Source: Chara braunii | Lineage: Eukaryota; Streptophyta; Charophyceae; Charales; Characeae | Reading direction: 5' to 3' | DNA: 23,381 nucleotides | Assembly (NCBI GenBank): GCA_003427395.1 | Contig: BFEA01001161.1 | Location: 1 to 23,381 of the forward strand | Shown here: piece by piece, positions 1-8,949 of the stretch | How the letters are laid out: each line of letters begins with the position of its first letter | Position numbering within the stretch: position 1 is the stretch's first letter | Made by a program: the position numbers and the translations under genes | Notes under the pieces: model-generated | The model's input: only the letters and a program-made list of their open reading frames with translations | Databases searched by the model: none | What the model was told of the DNA's origin: nothing

Positions 1-170
1 CCCCAAAAGTTTCTCAGCGGATTTGGGCTGTACTCAGCAAGCGCAGTACAGCCCCCAACTCAGATTTGAAAAAAAATCAGTGGATGGCTGTTTTCGGACT
101 GGTCGGCCCTACTGGTCGTCTGCAATACGGTCGGCGGTCGGGGTAGGCAGTCGGCGTGTATGCAACCCTG

Positions 171-200
171 CCGGGTGTTCTATTCGGGTGAAGATGGTAG
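171..200. mobile_element. Solo end of a MITE-like terminal inverted repeat
   Basis: The segment ends in TTCGGGTGAAGATGGTAG. This is the reverse complement of the left end shared by the elements at 7928 and 17608 (CTACCGTCTTC[A/C]CCCGAA). No partner left end is visible upstream inside the window, so this is a truncated or solo terminus. Confidence 0.5.
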
Positions 201-267
201 TTATGCGAAAGAATCGCAAGGGTTAAGCTTGACCTCCTCGATTCTCTGCTTGGGACTTTGGATGTTT

Positions 268-373
268 GAGGATGCAAGTCCTCAATTCTCCTTTCTGGAT
301 GCATGCGGATGCGTGGATGTGTGAGGATGCGAGTCCTTGATTCTCCTTTTTGGTTGCGTGTGGATGCAAGTTG
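268..373. repeat. 55-bp tandem repeat, two diverged copies
   Basis: GAGGATGC followed by A/G-AGTCCT and ATTCTCCTTT occurs at 268 and again at 323, a period of 55 bp, with scattered substitutions. The region is also rich in GGATGCG words. It is non-coding. Confidence 0.6.
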
Positions 374-438
374 TTCACCATGCCGCCATCAGCGTGGTGA
401 TGCTAGCACTATTATTCTGCACAGAGTAAAACACAGAG

Positions 439-581
439 CTGAAACAGTTTTTGTCCTTCGGGACATCCGTTAAAAATTGGAACGATTCAGAGAAGATTAG
501 CACGGCCCCTGCACAAGGATGACACAAATCAATCGAGGGGGGGGGAAAAAACAAAAAAAAACTGAAAGTCTGAAACAGTTT
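439..581. mobile_element. U6 retroposition unit with target-site duplication
   Basis: The exact 12-bp repeat CTGAAACAGTTT flanks the U6-like sequence and its A-rich tail. The left copy is 2 nt from the U6 5' end. The right copy starts 9 nt after the A-tract. A degenerate CTGAAA word in those 9 nt means the duplication boundaries are not fully certain. Confidence 0.6.
453..537 (+). pseudogene. U6 snRNA retropseudogene
   Basis: The sequence follows U6 snRNA from the 5' stem-loop (GTCCTTCGGGAC) through TTGGAACGAT, CAGAGAAGATTAGCA, GGCCCCTGCACAAGGATGACAC and AATCGAG. It departs from canonical U6 in three ways. The 5' stem is one pair short, the invariant ACAGAGA box reads TCAGAGA, and the sequence after GATGACAC is altered. 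The normal 3' end with its oligo-T is replaced by a G-run and then an A-rich tail (545-560). A 12-bp direct repeat, CTGAAACAGTTT, lies at 439-450 and 570-581. No plant-type USE or TATA element is visible upstream. Tail plus flanking repeat point to LINE-mediated retroposition, so this is probably not a functional gene. The U6 identity is firm. Confidence 0.8.
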
Positions 582-729
582 CAGCGGGCAAGAATCCGTA
601 GTGTTGGTGGGTAACAGATTAACAGCATAGCAGCTAATGGTGTGAATGCGGAGCGCTTAATGGTTCAATTCAAGTGGGTGTGTGTCCATCCATGCAAGAG
701 ACACAAATGGAAGACTGTTATGGGGTTAT

Positions 730-1361
730 GTACGCATTGACCGATGTAGGTTTTGAAGCAGTCCGATCTGCCGGCCTCCTCCTGGCTGGTCATTGCTTTG
801 GATGACTGCTACCCGCCATTCCGTGTTGCCCTCTGCTTGGTGTAGCTCAAGCTTGGCGACGTTCTGCGTGCATAGAGGATGCCAATTCTGTTCCATTCGT
901 CACTGCTCTCTGCTTGTTGTAGCACAAGCTTTCCAATGTTCTGCTTATCCTATGCGATTCCTCGCGGGTTCTCTGCTCGTTGTTGCGCAAGCTTTGCGAT
1001 GTTCTGCTTATAGGATAGGACAATGTGCTGGCCATTGTGTGGACGTGTACGCATTGACCGATGTAGGTTTTGAAGCAGTCCGATCTGTCGGCCTCCTCCT
1101 GGCTGGTCATTGCGTTGGATGACTGCTATCCGCCATTCCTTGTTGCCCTCTGCTTGGTGTAGCGCAAGCTTGGCGACGTTCTGCGTGCGTATAGGATGCC
1201 AATTCTGTTCCGTTCGCCACTGCTCTCTGCTTGCTATAGCACAAGCTTTCCAATGTTCTGCTTATCGTATGCGATTCCTCGCGGTTGTCTGCTCGTTGTA
1301 GCGCAAGCTTTGCGATGTTCTGCTTATAGGATAGGACAATGTGCTGGCCATTGTGTGGACG
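730..1361. repeat. 316-bp tandem duplication with nested sub-repeats
   Basis: GTACGCATTGACCGATGTAG begins at 730 and again at 1047, and both copies end in TTGTGTGGACG (1045 and 1361). The copies are near identical with a few substitutions and indels. Each contains three related sub-units of roughly 64-76 bp starting CTCTGCT (831, 907 and 971 in copy 1) and carrying CAAGCTT then GTTCTGC, so the block has six related sub-units. Short open frames here on both strands differ between copies and show no conserved protein. I regard it as non-coding repeat. Confidence 0.85.
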
Positions 1362-1379
1362 AAAGTTCAGCGGCCGCCC

Positions 1380-1831
1380 ATCAAAGGTTGTGGCTTGTTC
1401 CTAGTTTCATTGGAGTGCTTGATATGACCTTTCCGTGATGATAAAATGTCTTGTTTTTTATTATAGTTATTTCGATGTAATATTAACACCAGTACTATAA
1501 CTTGTTATTTCCTCTTCTAAGTCCCGCCTTAGCGAAAGTAGCTGCTGCCATGCCGTGGATGGACGTGAGACTCTCCTCGTGAATATGATTGCCTCCTCGT
1601 ATGGCTGTGAGATTTGAACTCTGGACCTTCAGAGTGGCAGCAGTGGATCATTTAGAGTGAGCAAGGTGGCAGTCTGGCAACTCTCCTCAGCTGCTGTAAT
1701 GATGTAAGGATCCGGAGGGGTATACTGATGCTCTGCCTTGTGTGTTATGGAGAGGCGACCCTCTGAATTTCGCTTCTGTCTGTGAAATAAGGATCGATGA
1801 CTGCTTTTCGTTTTTCCTTTCATGTCTCTCA
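1380..1831 (+). other. Upstream region of the membrane-protein gene with a likely 5'UTR splice acceptor
   Basis: No gene is seen in 1380-1800 apart from the tRNA-like fragment. A strong pyrimidine tract (1801-1829) ends in CTCTCAG at 1825-1831, a textbook 3' splice acceptor. It sits 14 nt before an ATG in good context at 1846. This suggests a 5'UTR intron ending at 1831. If so, the ATG at 1822 lies in the intron and is not the start. An in-frame TGA at 1798 closes the frame upstream in any case. Confidence 0.45.
1602..1668 (-). mobile_element. tRNA-like fragment, possible degraded SINE head
   Basis: On the minus strand the sequence CTGAAGGTCCAGAGTTCAAA (ending near 1612) resembles the anticodon-to-T-arm half of a tRNA, with a B-box-like GAGTTCAAATC. 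A weak A-box-like TTGCTCACTC lies about 45 nt upstream on that strand. The acceptor stem does not pair and no poly(A) tail is close by. It is more likely a worn SINE head than a working tRNA. Confidence 0.3.
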
Positions 1832-1845
1832 GTCCACTTGATGTA

Positions 1846-4470
1846 ATGGTTGTGCCTGCTACGGCGAAGTTTGACGTGTGGTTAGTGTTTGCAAACTTCA
1901 GGAAAACATTGAAGCTCAAGCTCGCCACTTGCATCACGTTTGGGCAGTTAGTGGTGTTATTGGTTGCGGCAGTGTGTTTCTGGGGTGCAACCGTCGAAGC
2001 AGGTGGTGTTGGTCACCGCAAGCATGGTCCGTACGACGCGGAAAGTCTGCGGGTGAGGGGTCAAGGTAGGGAGACGCTGGGAAGCCGTGTGCTTGATCAA
2101 ACATCATATGTGCGGCGCAATGGAGGTTTGCATGCTGTTGCAGAGGATAGACTTGCGAAAGGGGAGAGCGCAGATGAGAGGGAGGAGGAGAGACGAGAAG
2201 CACGTAGCCTGGCTGGAACGGAGCTAGCCAATGGAGATGACGAGAATGGCTATGCTAAGAAAGTCGTTAATTCCGACACACAAGGACGAGGGTCGATAAT
2301 GGCGGGGCATTGGGATGGTCAGGTACGGCGAAGGGTTGTCAAGGAGGGCGGTGCTGCCTCACGCACAGAGGGCGGTGGAACGGATAACATGCAGGGTAAC
2401 CCAGGGGCTGCTGCGAAGAATGAGGCAAATCTTGAGTTAACAAACAGTGAAGAGAGTGAACCTCGAGATGAAGCCAGACACCCAACGGTTATGGGTGAGG
2501 GGGAATCTCAGACTCAAGGTGGAGCTGTTGAGAATGATGAGGAGGCTGCACAGGTGGAGGAGAGGGAGAAACTGCATGAGGCGGGAGATGAGGAGCCGGA
2601 AGAAGGTGTCGTGGAGAAGGGAGAGAAGCGGAAGGAGGAGATGGAAGAGGAGGGGACTGAGGAAGGGGAGGGGACGGAGGATAAGGAAGAGGAAGGAACA
2701 CAGGGCAAGGAAGAGGAAGGAACACAGGGCAACGAAGAGGAAGGAACACAGGGCAAGGAAGAGGAGAACGCTGAGGAGGAGAATGGGGAGGATGAGGAGG
2801 AGAGGACAGAGGCAACAGCGCAAGAGGAAGAGAAGGAAGCAGAGGAAGAGCGAGATGATTCCCTACAGCCCAGGCGGAAGCGCCATCAGGTGTCTCCTCT
2901 CCGAACTGTCGTGTCTGGAGGTGGTAGGAAACATCAGGTGGGAGACCGCACTGGCAGCAGAAGGAGCGCAGTGGGCGCAGTCGGTAAGGATGAGGAAGAG
3001 ACGGACATGGACGAAGAAGATGCGCCAGAGAAGAAAGGAGAGGAGGCAACAGAGGAAGATGGGGAGAACACAGCAGAGCAGGAGGAAGAGGGTGCTTTCA
3101 GGGAGGGTCAAGGTGATGAGCATTCTCTGCATCCAATTACTCGTCACCGCCAGCGTTCACGTGTACGGATGTCATCTTCTGGAGATTCCACAGATAGAGG
3201 TGATGGTGCGGAACAGCAACCGGAAGAGGAGAGCAGGGATGAAACCAACGAACCAGGTGAGGGAAAAGAAGAACTAGACGATGAAGAAGAAGAAAAAGAA
3301 GAAGAAGAGCAGAAACGCAGTTTCAGCAATGCTACGGAGGAAAGGTTGGGATTTGGTCCGCCTCCCTCTTCAGCGTTAACATCCGAAGTCAGTCGTGAAC
3401 ATCTGGCAGCCTCTCGTAATAGTACGGTAGTCGTGAACTCTGAGAAAGCGGATGGTTCTTCTGGCTCTAATCATTCGAGAGGCATGGGTGCTAATGAGTT
3501 GGTTGGAAACGGGAAGGAGGAGGATTTGGAGCCACATCGCGTCACACAAGATAATAGGGAAGGCGTAGGCACCACCCAGGATGGTGAGGCTAAGCTGACC
3601 TCTGATGGGAAGATGGTTCAGTGGGACTCTGGCAAAGGAACCTTGTCCGAGGCTGAGGCTGCAGAACTAGTTACTGACAAAGTGGAGGGGGGGGAGTTCG
3701 GCACGGGTGGAGGAGAGGGGAACATGGACGAGCAGTCGGAACTGGACGACGAGGAGCCCGGAAACCTGATGGAGCCAGTGCAGAAAACGTTTAGCGGTTT
3801 GCATAAGAAGACAAGGGAGTCTGTTTTTCCGAAGATGGGGCAAGCTAAGGATTTGGGAGTGAAGATATTTGAACAGACGCATTCGTCGTTGAACGAGGGC
3901 CTGACTCCGCTTTTGGGCAAGAATTATAGCCCAATCGTTAGCACATTGATAGCGTACGGCATGTTGCTTGTTCCTCTGATCATCACCATCTTCATCGTTG
4001 AGAGAGTTCGTGCGGTTTTGTCGATTCAAAAACTCCTCCTCTTTGCCAACGCTTACTTGACCGCCTACAGTGTCACGCTTTTGTGTTTGGCGATCGTCAT
4101 TGGCGCCGAGCCGATGGTGACGTTACAGCGTTCCGCTTGGGAGAACTACTTCCTCCTGCAGTTCTTGCAGGCTCTAGGATACATCGTCTACCTCATGCTT
4201 CAGCTGACTAATGTGATTCTGGTGTTTAATGGCGATACATTCCTCGCAAAAGCGATCGCAATCATTCAGTTTGGAACCGCAGGAGCAGTAGGCCTACACT
4301 ACTACGTGGCGGTGTGGCAAAGAGCCATGGTAGACAAACCGCCGAGGATAACTTCGACGGCATATTTGGTCTATGCTCTCATCTTCTTTGTGCTGTGCCA
4401 GATGGCAAGGCTCCGGAACTCTCGGAGGGATGCTATTCTGTCGAGTGACGCTGGCGATAAAGTGCTGTAA
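1846..4470 (+). CDS. Glu-rich multi-pass membrane protein of unknown function
   Basis: This is an uninterrupted frame of 874 codons ending in TAA at 4468. I start it at the ATG at 1846 (G at -3 and +4, just after a likely splice acceptor). The in-frame ATG at 1822 has T at -3 and +4 and would add 8 residues. Residues 26-49 are hydrophobic and end near TVEA, fitting a signal peptide or anchor. Residues about 90-640 are dominated by Glu with Lys, Gly and Asp, including an 8-residue tandem repeat KEEEGTQG (about 280-307) and sequons at 495, 525 and 542. A short linker leads to five hydrophobic segments near 696-718, 730-753, 768-794, 801-824 and 838-855, then a basic tail. The membrane region, not the acidic part, looks like a conserved domain and recalls uncharacterised plant transmembrane proteins; that likeness is inference. 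The topology suggests a lumenal or extracellular acidic domain. No enzyme motif is visible and I assign no function. No introns interrupt the coding part. Confidence 0.85.
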   Translation: MVVPATAKFDVWLVFANFRKTLKLKLATCITFGQLVVLLVAAVCFWGATVEAGGVGHRKHGPYDAESLRVRGQGRETLGSRVLDQTSYVRRNGGLHAVAEDRLAKGESADEREEERREARSLAGTELANGDDENGYAKKVVNSDTQGRGSIMAGHWDGQVRRRVVKEGGAASRTEGGGTDNMQGNPGAAAKNEANLELTNSEESEPRDEARHPTVMGEGESQTQGGAVENDEEAAQVEEREKLHEAGDEEPEEGVVEKGEKRKEEMEEEGTEEGEGTEDKEEEGTQGKEEEGTQGNEEEGTQGKEEENAEEENGEDEEERTEATAQEEEKEAEEERDDSLQPRRKRHQVSPLRTVVSGGGRKHQVGDRTGSRRSAVGAVGKDEEETDMDEEDAPEKKGEEATEEDGENTAEQEEEGAFREGQGDEHSLHPITRHRQRSRVRMSSSGDSTDRGDGAEQQPEEESRDETNEPGEGKEELDDEEEEKEEEEQKRSFSNATEERLGFGPPPSSALTSEVSREHLAASRNSTVVVNSEKADGSSGSNHSRGMGANELVGNGKEEDLEPHRVTQDNREGVGTTQDGEAKLTSDGKMVQWDSGKGTLSEAEAAELVTDKVEGGEFGTGGGEGNMDEQSELDDEEPGNLMEPVQKTFSGLHKKTRESVFPKMGQAKDLGVKIFEQTHSSLNEGLTPLLGKNYSPIVSTLIAYGMLLVPLIITIFIVERVRAVLSIQKLLLFANAYLTAYSVTLLCLAIVIGAEPMVTLQRSAWENYFLLQFLQALGYIVYLMLQLTNVILVFNGDTFLAKAIAIIQFGTAGAVGLHYYVAVWQRAMVDKPPRITSTAYLVYALIFFVLCQMARLRNSRRDAILSSDAGDKVL
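2683..2766 (+). repeat. In-frame 24-bp coding minisatellite
   Basis: The unit AAGGAAGAGGAAGGAACACA plus GGGC starts at 2683, 2707 and 2731 with only one or two changes, then breaks off in a fourth copy at 2755. The 24-bp period keeps frame and encodes KEEEGTQG. It is a likely length-polymorphic site within the acidic domain. Confidence 0.9.
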
Positions 4471-4830
4471 GCCCGCCCCGTCATGGCATACTCACACTGG
4501 GGAGGTTCCCGTCTCTATCTGTTGTGAAATATTTGAGTCCAGACTGTCCAGTTAAAAATGATGCTGGTTAGGGCGTAGACCACAGCAGCCAGTGGATTTT
4601 TGCAATGTTGTCCACTTTATACGCTCTTGCCAGAGAGGGAGAGAGGGAGAGAGAGATGGTGAGGCTGGGGATGGTGTAAGGCGCACGTTAGGGCCGCTGG
4701 CAGTGGAACGCACACGTTCAGTTTGCAGCTGCCTCCAGAGATGCAGGGTTGGCTTGGCGGATGGAGATTGGTGGTCAGTGTGTCGGGTTTTACCTACCAA
4801 GTGGACCCTGCTGCTGTAAAGTTGAGGAGA

Positions 4831-4832
<2 letters not shown>
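4471..4832. other. 3' flank of the membrane-protein gene, no gene seen
   Basis: No canonical AATAAA was found just downstream of the stop. A short GAGAGGGA-type purine tract lies around 4635-4660. Short open frames on both strands lack any recognisable domain. Confidence 0.4.

Positions 4833-4866
<34 letters not shown>
4833..4866 (-). mobile_element. 34-nt poly(T), likely minus-strand retroposon tail
   Basis: A pure T34 run reads as a poly(A) tail on the minus strand, with the retroposon body expected to its right. I could not define the body or a target-site duplication. Homopolymer expansion without retroposition is the alternative. Confidence 0.4.
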
Positions 4867-5454
4867 CAAGTGGTTAGTTTGGGTGGGAGATGTGTGCCTC
4901 CCTGCATGGGATTGGTCTCTTGCTAGATGATAGAGGGGTCCAAACCGAACCGCTGTGGACAGCAGTCCAGAAAGAGACTGATGTCAGTTGGACAATAGCG
5001 GCGGTGGATGTTTCGTATTCGGATGGGTTGATTCGCTTTATCAGTGCAGAGAGGCATGCACGAATGATATGCCCGCTATGAGAGATCCAGGTTTTGAAAA
5101 TTTCGGAGATCCAGCTCCTGCAAGTAAGTGGGAGATACATAGAGGTTTCATTCTGGTGTCAGTCTCCCCCCGGCATTTCGCTGAAGTGCTTAGAGCGAAT
5201 AGGCAAATTGGTAATCAATGATTCGATCTTTGAAGATTCGTGGAGTGTGCATTGTCTAAGCGTTCACAGCGGTGCCAGGAAAACTGGGCTCACATGTTTT
5301 TTGTATCACAGCGAAGGGAAAGGTTATTCTTTCCTCAGCCAGGAGATTAACTCACCTTAGCTACCGCCGGGAATACCCGTCTGCTCTGTCTCCATGGAGA
5401 CAGCTTGTGTTTGGTTCAAACTCTTGCTTACCTGTCGTTTGGAATTCTTGGTCG
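4867..5454. other. Intergenic, no gene seen
   Basis: Short frames on both strands have no recognisable domain. The first part may be the body of a minus-strand retroposon whose tail is the T34 run to the left. Confidence 0.35.
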
Positions 5455-5692
5455 ACACGGGCACGGGGTGAGCATTGTGCTTTTTTAACCTAATGGTCGC
5501 AGGTTCAAATCCTGCTGTTGTCCTCGTTCCTTCACCTGGTTGGCAGGTTTGATTTCTTCCATGATGCCTGAAGGTGAAGGGTTCAATCAGTTCTGCAAAA
5601 GTAGGGGGAAGGAGGAGGAAGGAGGGGCAAGGTGTTCCTAGCATCCGGGCCTATCCGGTAAGAGAGAGAGAAAAAAAAAAAAAAAAAAAAAA
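5455..5692 (+). mobile_element. tRNA-derived SINE with poly(A) tail
   Basis: A tRNA-like head carries a good B box, GGTTCAAATCC, at 5502-5512. It is preceded by GTGCTTTTTTAACC, which resembles the anticodon arm of a tRNA-Lys(UUU) with extra T. The A-box region (GGGCACGGGGTGAGC) is degenerate. A non-tRNA body follows (GATGCCTGAAGGTGAAGGGT and beyond), then a GA tract and an A tail of about 22 (5671-5692). A piece of the same body recurs at 11541, showing a dispersed family. The 5' boundary is approximate. Confidence 0.6.
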
Positions 5693-5767
5693 GAGAGAGA
5701 GAGAGACTTCAAGGTGTTTGCCGATACAGTATCACCTCTGCTCATCAAAATTCACGTAAGGTGAGCG

Positions 5768-5866
5768 GTCTCGAGCATCAGTGGCTATCGGTGTAACATA
5801 CAAACTGGCCAAGCAGTCTCGAGTGTCGGCGGCTATCATTGACTACATGTAAGCTGGCCATGGGCA
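5768..5866. repeat. 48-bp tandem repeat, two diverged copies
   Basis: GTCTCGAG starts at 5768 and again at 5816, each followed by GGCGGCTATC or GTGGCTATC-like words and then a TGGCCA word. Divergence is substantial. Confidence 0.5.
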
Positions 5867-6302
5867 GCTATTGCACTGGCTGATCAAGTGGTTAGTGACG
5901 GTCTGGTTGGATCAAGTTGGATGGGCAGGCGGAAGGAAGTTTGACGATCGAAAATGTCAACCCTTTCTTTGAATGGCTCGCTGTGTTTGCCCCTCGTGCT
6001 GTGTCCGGCATGCCAGCTGGCTTCGGAATCCACCTGCCTGCTTGCATGGTCACCTGCCTCCCCAGCTGTTTGGGTTCCCGTCTGGCCACCTGCCTGTATG
6101 CTTGGCTGTCTCCCAGAACGACGACCTTCCCATGCACCACCTTGCTCTCCAACCCGCTCACCTGACTCCCCATTCCACACTTGCTCGCTGATTGGGTCTT
6201 CTGAGTGGAGGTATGTGTGCTGGAGTTGATGAAGTGCTGATGTGCTTGGCTTCGCCCAACACCGTACATCTGCTGTGGGAGAAGAGAGACACAGAGAGAG
6301 AG

Positions 6303-6341
<39 letters not shown>

Positions 6342-7234
6342 GGAAGGTGGGCAGGCAATTGGGTTTGGCGAAGTGTTCTTCACAATTGCTCAGTTAGTTT
6401 ATTCGGAGTATTCCTCATCTATGGAGCTCAGTTAGCTTATCTATGGCTGTGTCGGCATCATCAGCTATGTTGCCATCCACGGCTGAATCGAAATGTATAG
6501 GTTGTGAGTCAGCAGTGCCTATGGCTGAATTGGAGGCATTTACAGCGAAATCAGGTCAGGTTGCATCTCCCTTTGAAGTTTGAACCCCTCAACTTGCAGG
6601 CAGTGGATGGCAGCGATCAGGTTGCGTCTCCCGGTGGTCGAGCATAAGATAATTACTAATTAGTTACCTTCAGCAACATTGTATACCGCTTCCTCTTCCT
6701 TGGCTGACATCCTCTGCGACCTTGAGAAGGGTGAAGGGTCGTTCCCGTAGCCTTGGAGCGAAGAGTCTGTGTCTATTTTCCCATAGACAGGTGGTTGAAA
6801 GTCTGCGGTCTAAGGCGCGGAAATGTCATGCGGTTCGGCATGTAGAGGAGGGATTCGCTTCCCTTCTAGATGTCTGCCCGCTGATTAATTGCCGATTGGT
6901 TGATATTGTTTCTCGCTCGTTGCCTGCAAGAATCGATTGTTATCGTGTGCATCCGAAGTGCCTCTTGTCCATCAGGTTGTAGTTGAGGAGAGTGACACCT
7001 GAGCTGGTGGCTCCGCTGTCGGAGAAAAGCTTGTATTTGTCAGCATGGCATCATCGACCTTGTTTGCAACCGGGCGCTGTAATTGCATACTTTCTCCTAT
7101 TGGAAGTTCTGTATAGCCTCTTTTCTTTTTGTGCATTTGTCAATTGATGGATGCTTGATCTTGCTTTCCACTTTGCCTTTATTTTAGCGATCCGTTCCCA
7201 GCCATCCGCTTTAGGACAACGGACTCCTGCAAAT
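5867..7234. other. Intergenic stretch, no gene seen
   Basis: The region holds a pyrimidine-rich low-complexity stretch (CTGCCT and CACCTGCC words, about 6030-6100) and a GA microsatellite at 6290-6342. Overlapping short frames on both strands have biased composition from the simple repeats and no recognisable domain. Confidence 0.5.
6290..6342. repeat. GA-rich microsatellite with CA interruption
   Basis: Mainly AG dinucleotides, interrupted by ACACACAC and an ACAG variant. Confidence 0.85.

Positions 7235-7309
<75 letters not shown>
7235..7309. repeat. Compound (CT)n(CA)n microsatellite
   Basis: About 28 CT units run directly into about 9-10 AC units. Confidence 0.95.
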
Positions 7310-7927
7310 AAACAGTCTGGCACAGTCATGCTATTTTTGAGTGTATAGCGAATATGACAACACACTGTGGATGGATGTGTTTTGCTGGTTTGGTTTCTTG
7401 TACATGGCCTAACTCTTTTCCCTGCTTTGCAGCATAGGTTGTCTTGTCGATGAAGTAATTTTTGTGGGTGGCCACGAGTTTTTTCTGGGGTGGGAGTTTG
7501 TGGTTTTGCCCACAATATCTTCGCGAGGAGGCTCAGAGAGTGTTTGCTGCGGGTACAGGCTGCTCTTTCGGAGCACATGGAAGAATGGGGAAGCTTGTAG
7601 TGTGTTTTGAGTAGTAGCGCTCGTGGTGTCAAATGGAGATCTTGTGAGATTTGGCATAGCACTCCCAGTGGCCTCCCTATAGCACTACTGGTAGGGTATC
7701 ATCTGATTTTGCAGGTTGTGCAGCAGGGGGAGGTTCATGGCACTCTTGGTGTTGAGTACAGGTCCTGCAGTGTATTTTTGATTTGTGGTGGCGTGGTGTT
7801 GTAGACCGTCACAGAGGGGTCTGATTTTTTTTTTAGACCATTGGCATGTGTGGTCGGCTCGTAAAGACAGATGTGTTATCAAATAATCACAGATTAACGG
7901 CTTGGTAGCAGTCGGTCTCATGCGTGA
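7310..7927. other. Intergenic stretch, no gene seen
   Basis: Only short unconserved frames are present. There are no RNA-gene box motifs or repeats of note. Confidence 0.5.
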
Positions 7928-8051
7928 CTACCGTCTTCACCCGAATATAGAACACCCAGTGATTATACCTGCATCTGGATTCTGGACCGAAAGTTGTGCC
8001 AAATACATGATTAATGACCGGGCATTCTATTCAGGTTAAGACCGTAGTTAG
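7928..8051. mobile_element. MITE-like element with about 35-bp terminal inverted repeats
   Basis: The left end CTACCGTCTTCACCCGAATA and the right end ending TTCAGGTTAAGACCGTAG are imperfect inverted copies over about 35 bp, with a short AT-rich centre. The left terminus matches the elements at 17608 and 20392. There is no coding capacity, so the element is non-autonomous. A TA target duplication at the ends is possible, which would fit a Tc1/mariner or pogo-type origin, but this is not certain. Confidence 0.65.
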
Positions 8052-8222
8052 TGTGACCTGCTACGTCGAGACGATAACATAAACTACTGATACCTGAAAG
8101 GAAGAAGAAGGGGCGGACGACATGATAGCATTTTTTTAATAATTTTTTTCCGAGGAAACTAAAAGAAAATTTTATGCGTGGATGACGTCTTAGCAGCTGT
8201 CAAGGGGAGGGAAAGGACAGCT

Positions 8223-8347
8223 GCTACCGACTTGACCCGAATACAGTGTGCGGTCATTATAGCTGTATTTGGGGCATTTTTGAGTCTGTATTTTGGGCAT
8301 TTTTTAGTCTAGATACAGCAATAATGAGCGTACGTTGCAAGGTAGTC
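8223..8347. mobile_element. Diverged MITE-like element of the same family
   Basis: The left end GCTACCGACTTGACCCGAAT and the sub-terminal CGGTCATTATAGCTGTATTT pair with GATACAGCAATAATGAGCG near the right end. An internal 23-bp tandem repeat (CTGTATTT, GGGCATTTTT, AGT) is present. It is more worn than the copies at 7928 and 17608. Confidence 0.5.
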
Positions 8348-8675
8348 GGCTGATTTCCAAAGCTAGTTAGCTTGCTAGTTTGTCTCCTCTCTAAGAGTGG
8401 TTCGACTTTTCGAACAGCCCACTAAAGGCCATCGACAGATTCGACACGTCACCAAGCACGTTGTATATCATAGTTCTTTCCATATTGGTGAGAAGGAGAG
8501 AGTTGGTGTCGTCTACGAGGGGTGCTTGAACCCCTAGAGTTGGCTAAAGGGCCATTATGAACCGTTTGTCAAGCGTTGTGTATATCGCCATCATTCTACG
8601 CACGGTTAGGGATTTTACATTGGTCTGGTTGTGGACAAATCTTTGTTCTCAGGTCATACAATGTTCCTAACAAGT
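8348..8675. other. Intergenic stretch, no gene seen
   Basis: No conserved frame, repeat or RNA motif was recognised between the MITE and the second U6-like copy. Confidence 0.5.
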
Positions 8676-8764
8676 GTCCCTTCGGGACATCCGTTAAAAT
8701 TGGAACGGTACACAGAAGGAATATTCGCATGGCCCCGGCACAAGGATGACATGCAACAATCGAG
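8676..8764 (+). pseudogene. Degraded U6 snRNA copy
   Basis: The 5' stem-loop (GTCCCTTCGGGAC), ATCCGTTAAAATTGGAACG, CATGGCCCC, GCACAAGGATGACATGCA and AATCGAG all follow U6 in order. The catalytic core is damaged. The ACAGAGA box reads ACACAGAAG, and the segment leading to the AGC triad is rearranged to GGAATATTCGC. Both U6 copies here share CCGTTAAAA where land-plant U6 usually has CCGATAAAA, hinting at this genome's own U6 sequence. No oligo-T terminator or upstream promoter element was found. A near-match (AATGTTCCT at 8660, AATGTGCCT at 8766) could be a worn target duplication, but it is weak. Confidence 0.75.
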
Positions 8765-8949
8765 TAATGTGCCTGCCTCTTCGCGTGTTCATCGTGGAGA
8801 TGAAAGGAAATGAATGTGAGGAAAAGGTAAGGTGGTGGCAGTTGCAGTCACAAAAAGAAAAAGAAAGAACAAAATTGAAGCGGTGCCAAGGAATCTTGAA
8901 CTGTGACATTATGACGAGACTGGTACTCCGAATTTGCCTGCTCCCCCCC

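Noticed and set aside
453-537. Functional U6 snRNA gene
   Set aside because: The ACAGAGA box is altered, the 3' end and oligo-T terminator are missing, an A-tail is present, and no upstream promoter element is visible.
793-1438. Repeated Cys/Ser-rich frames in the 316-bp duplication
   Set aside because: They are repeated because the DNA is repeated. The start and end differ between copies and no signal of protein conservation is visible.
2437-3277. Long minus-strand and alternative-frame ORFs inside the membrane-protein gene
   Set aside because: They mirror the purine-rich Glu codons (Arg/Lys-rich or Leu/Pro/Ser-rich products), and the main frame is far longer and has a structured membrane domain.
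7051-7662. 203-codon minus-strand frame
   Set aside because: Its middle is an Arg-Glu run from the CT microsatellite, and the flanks show no domain.
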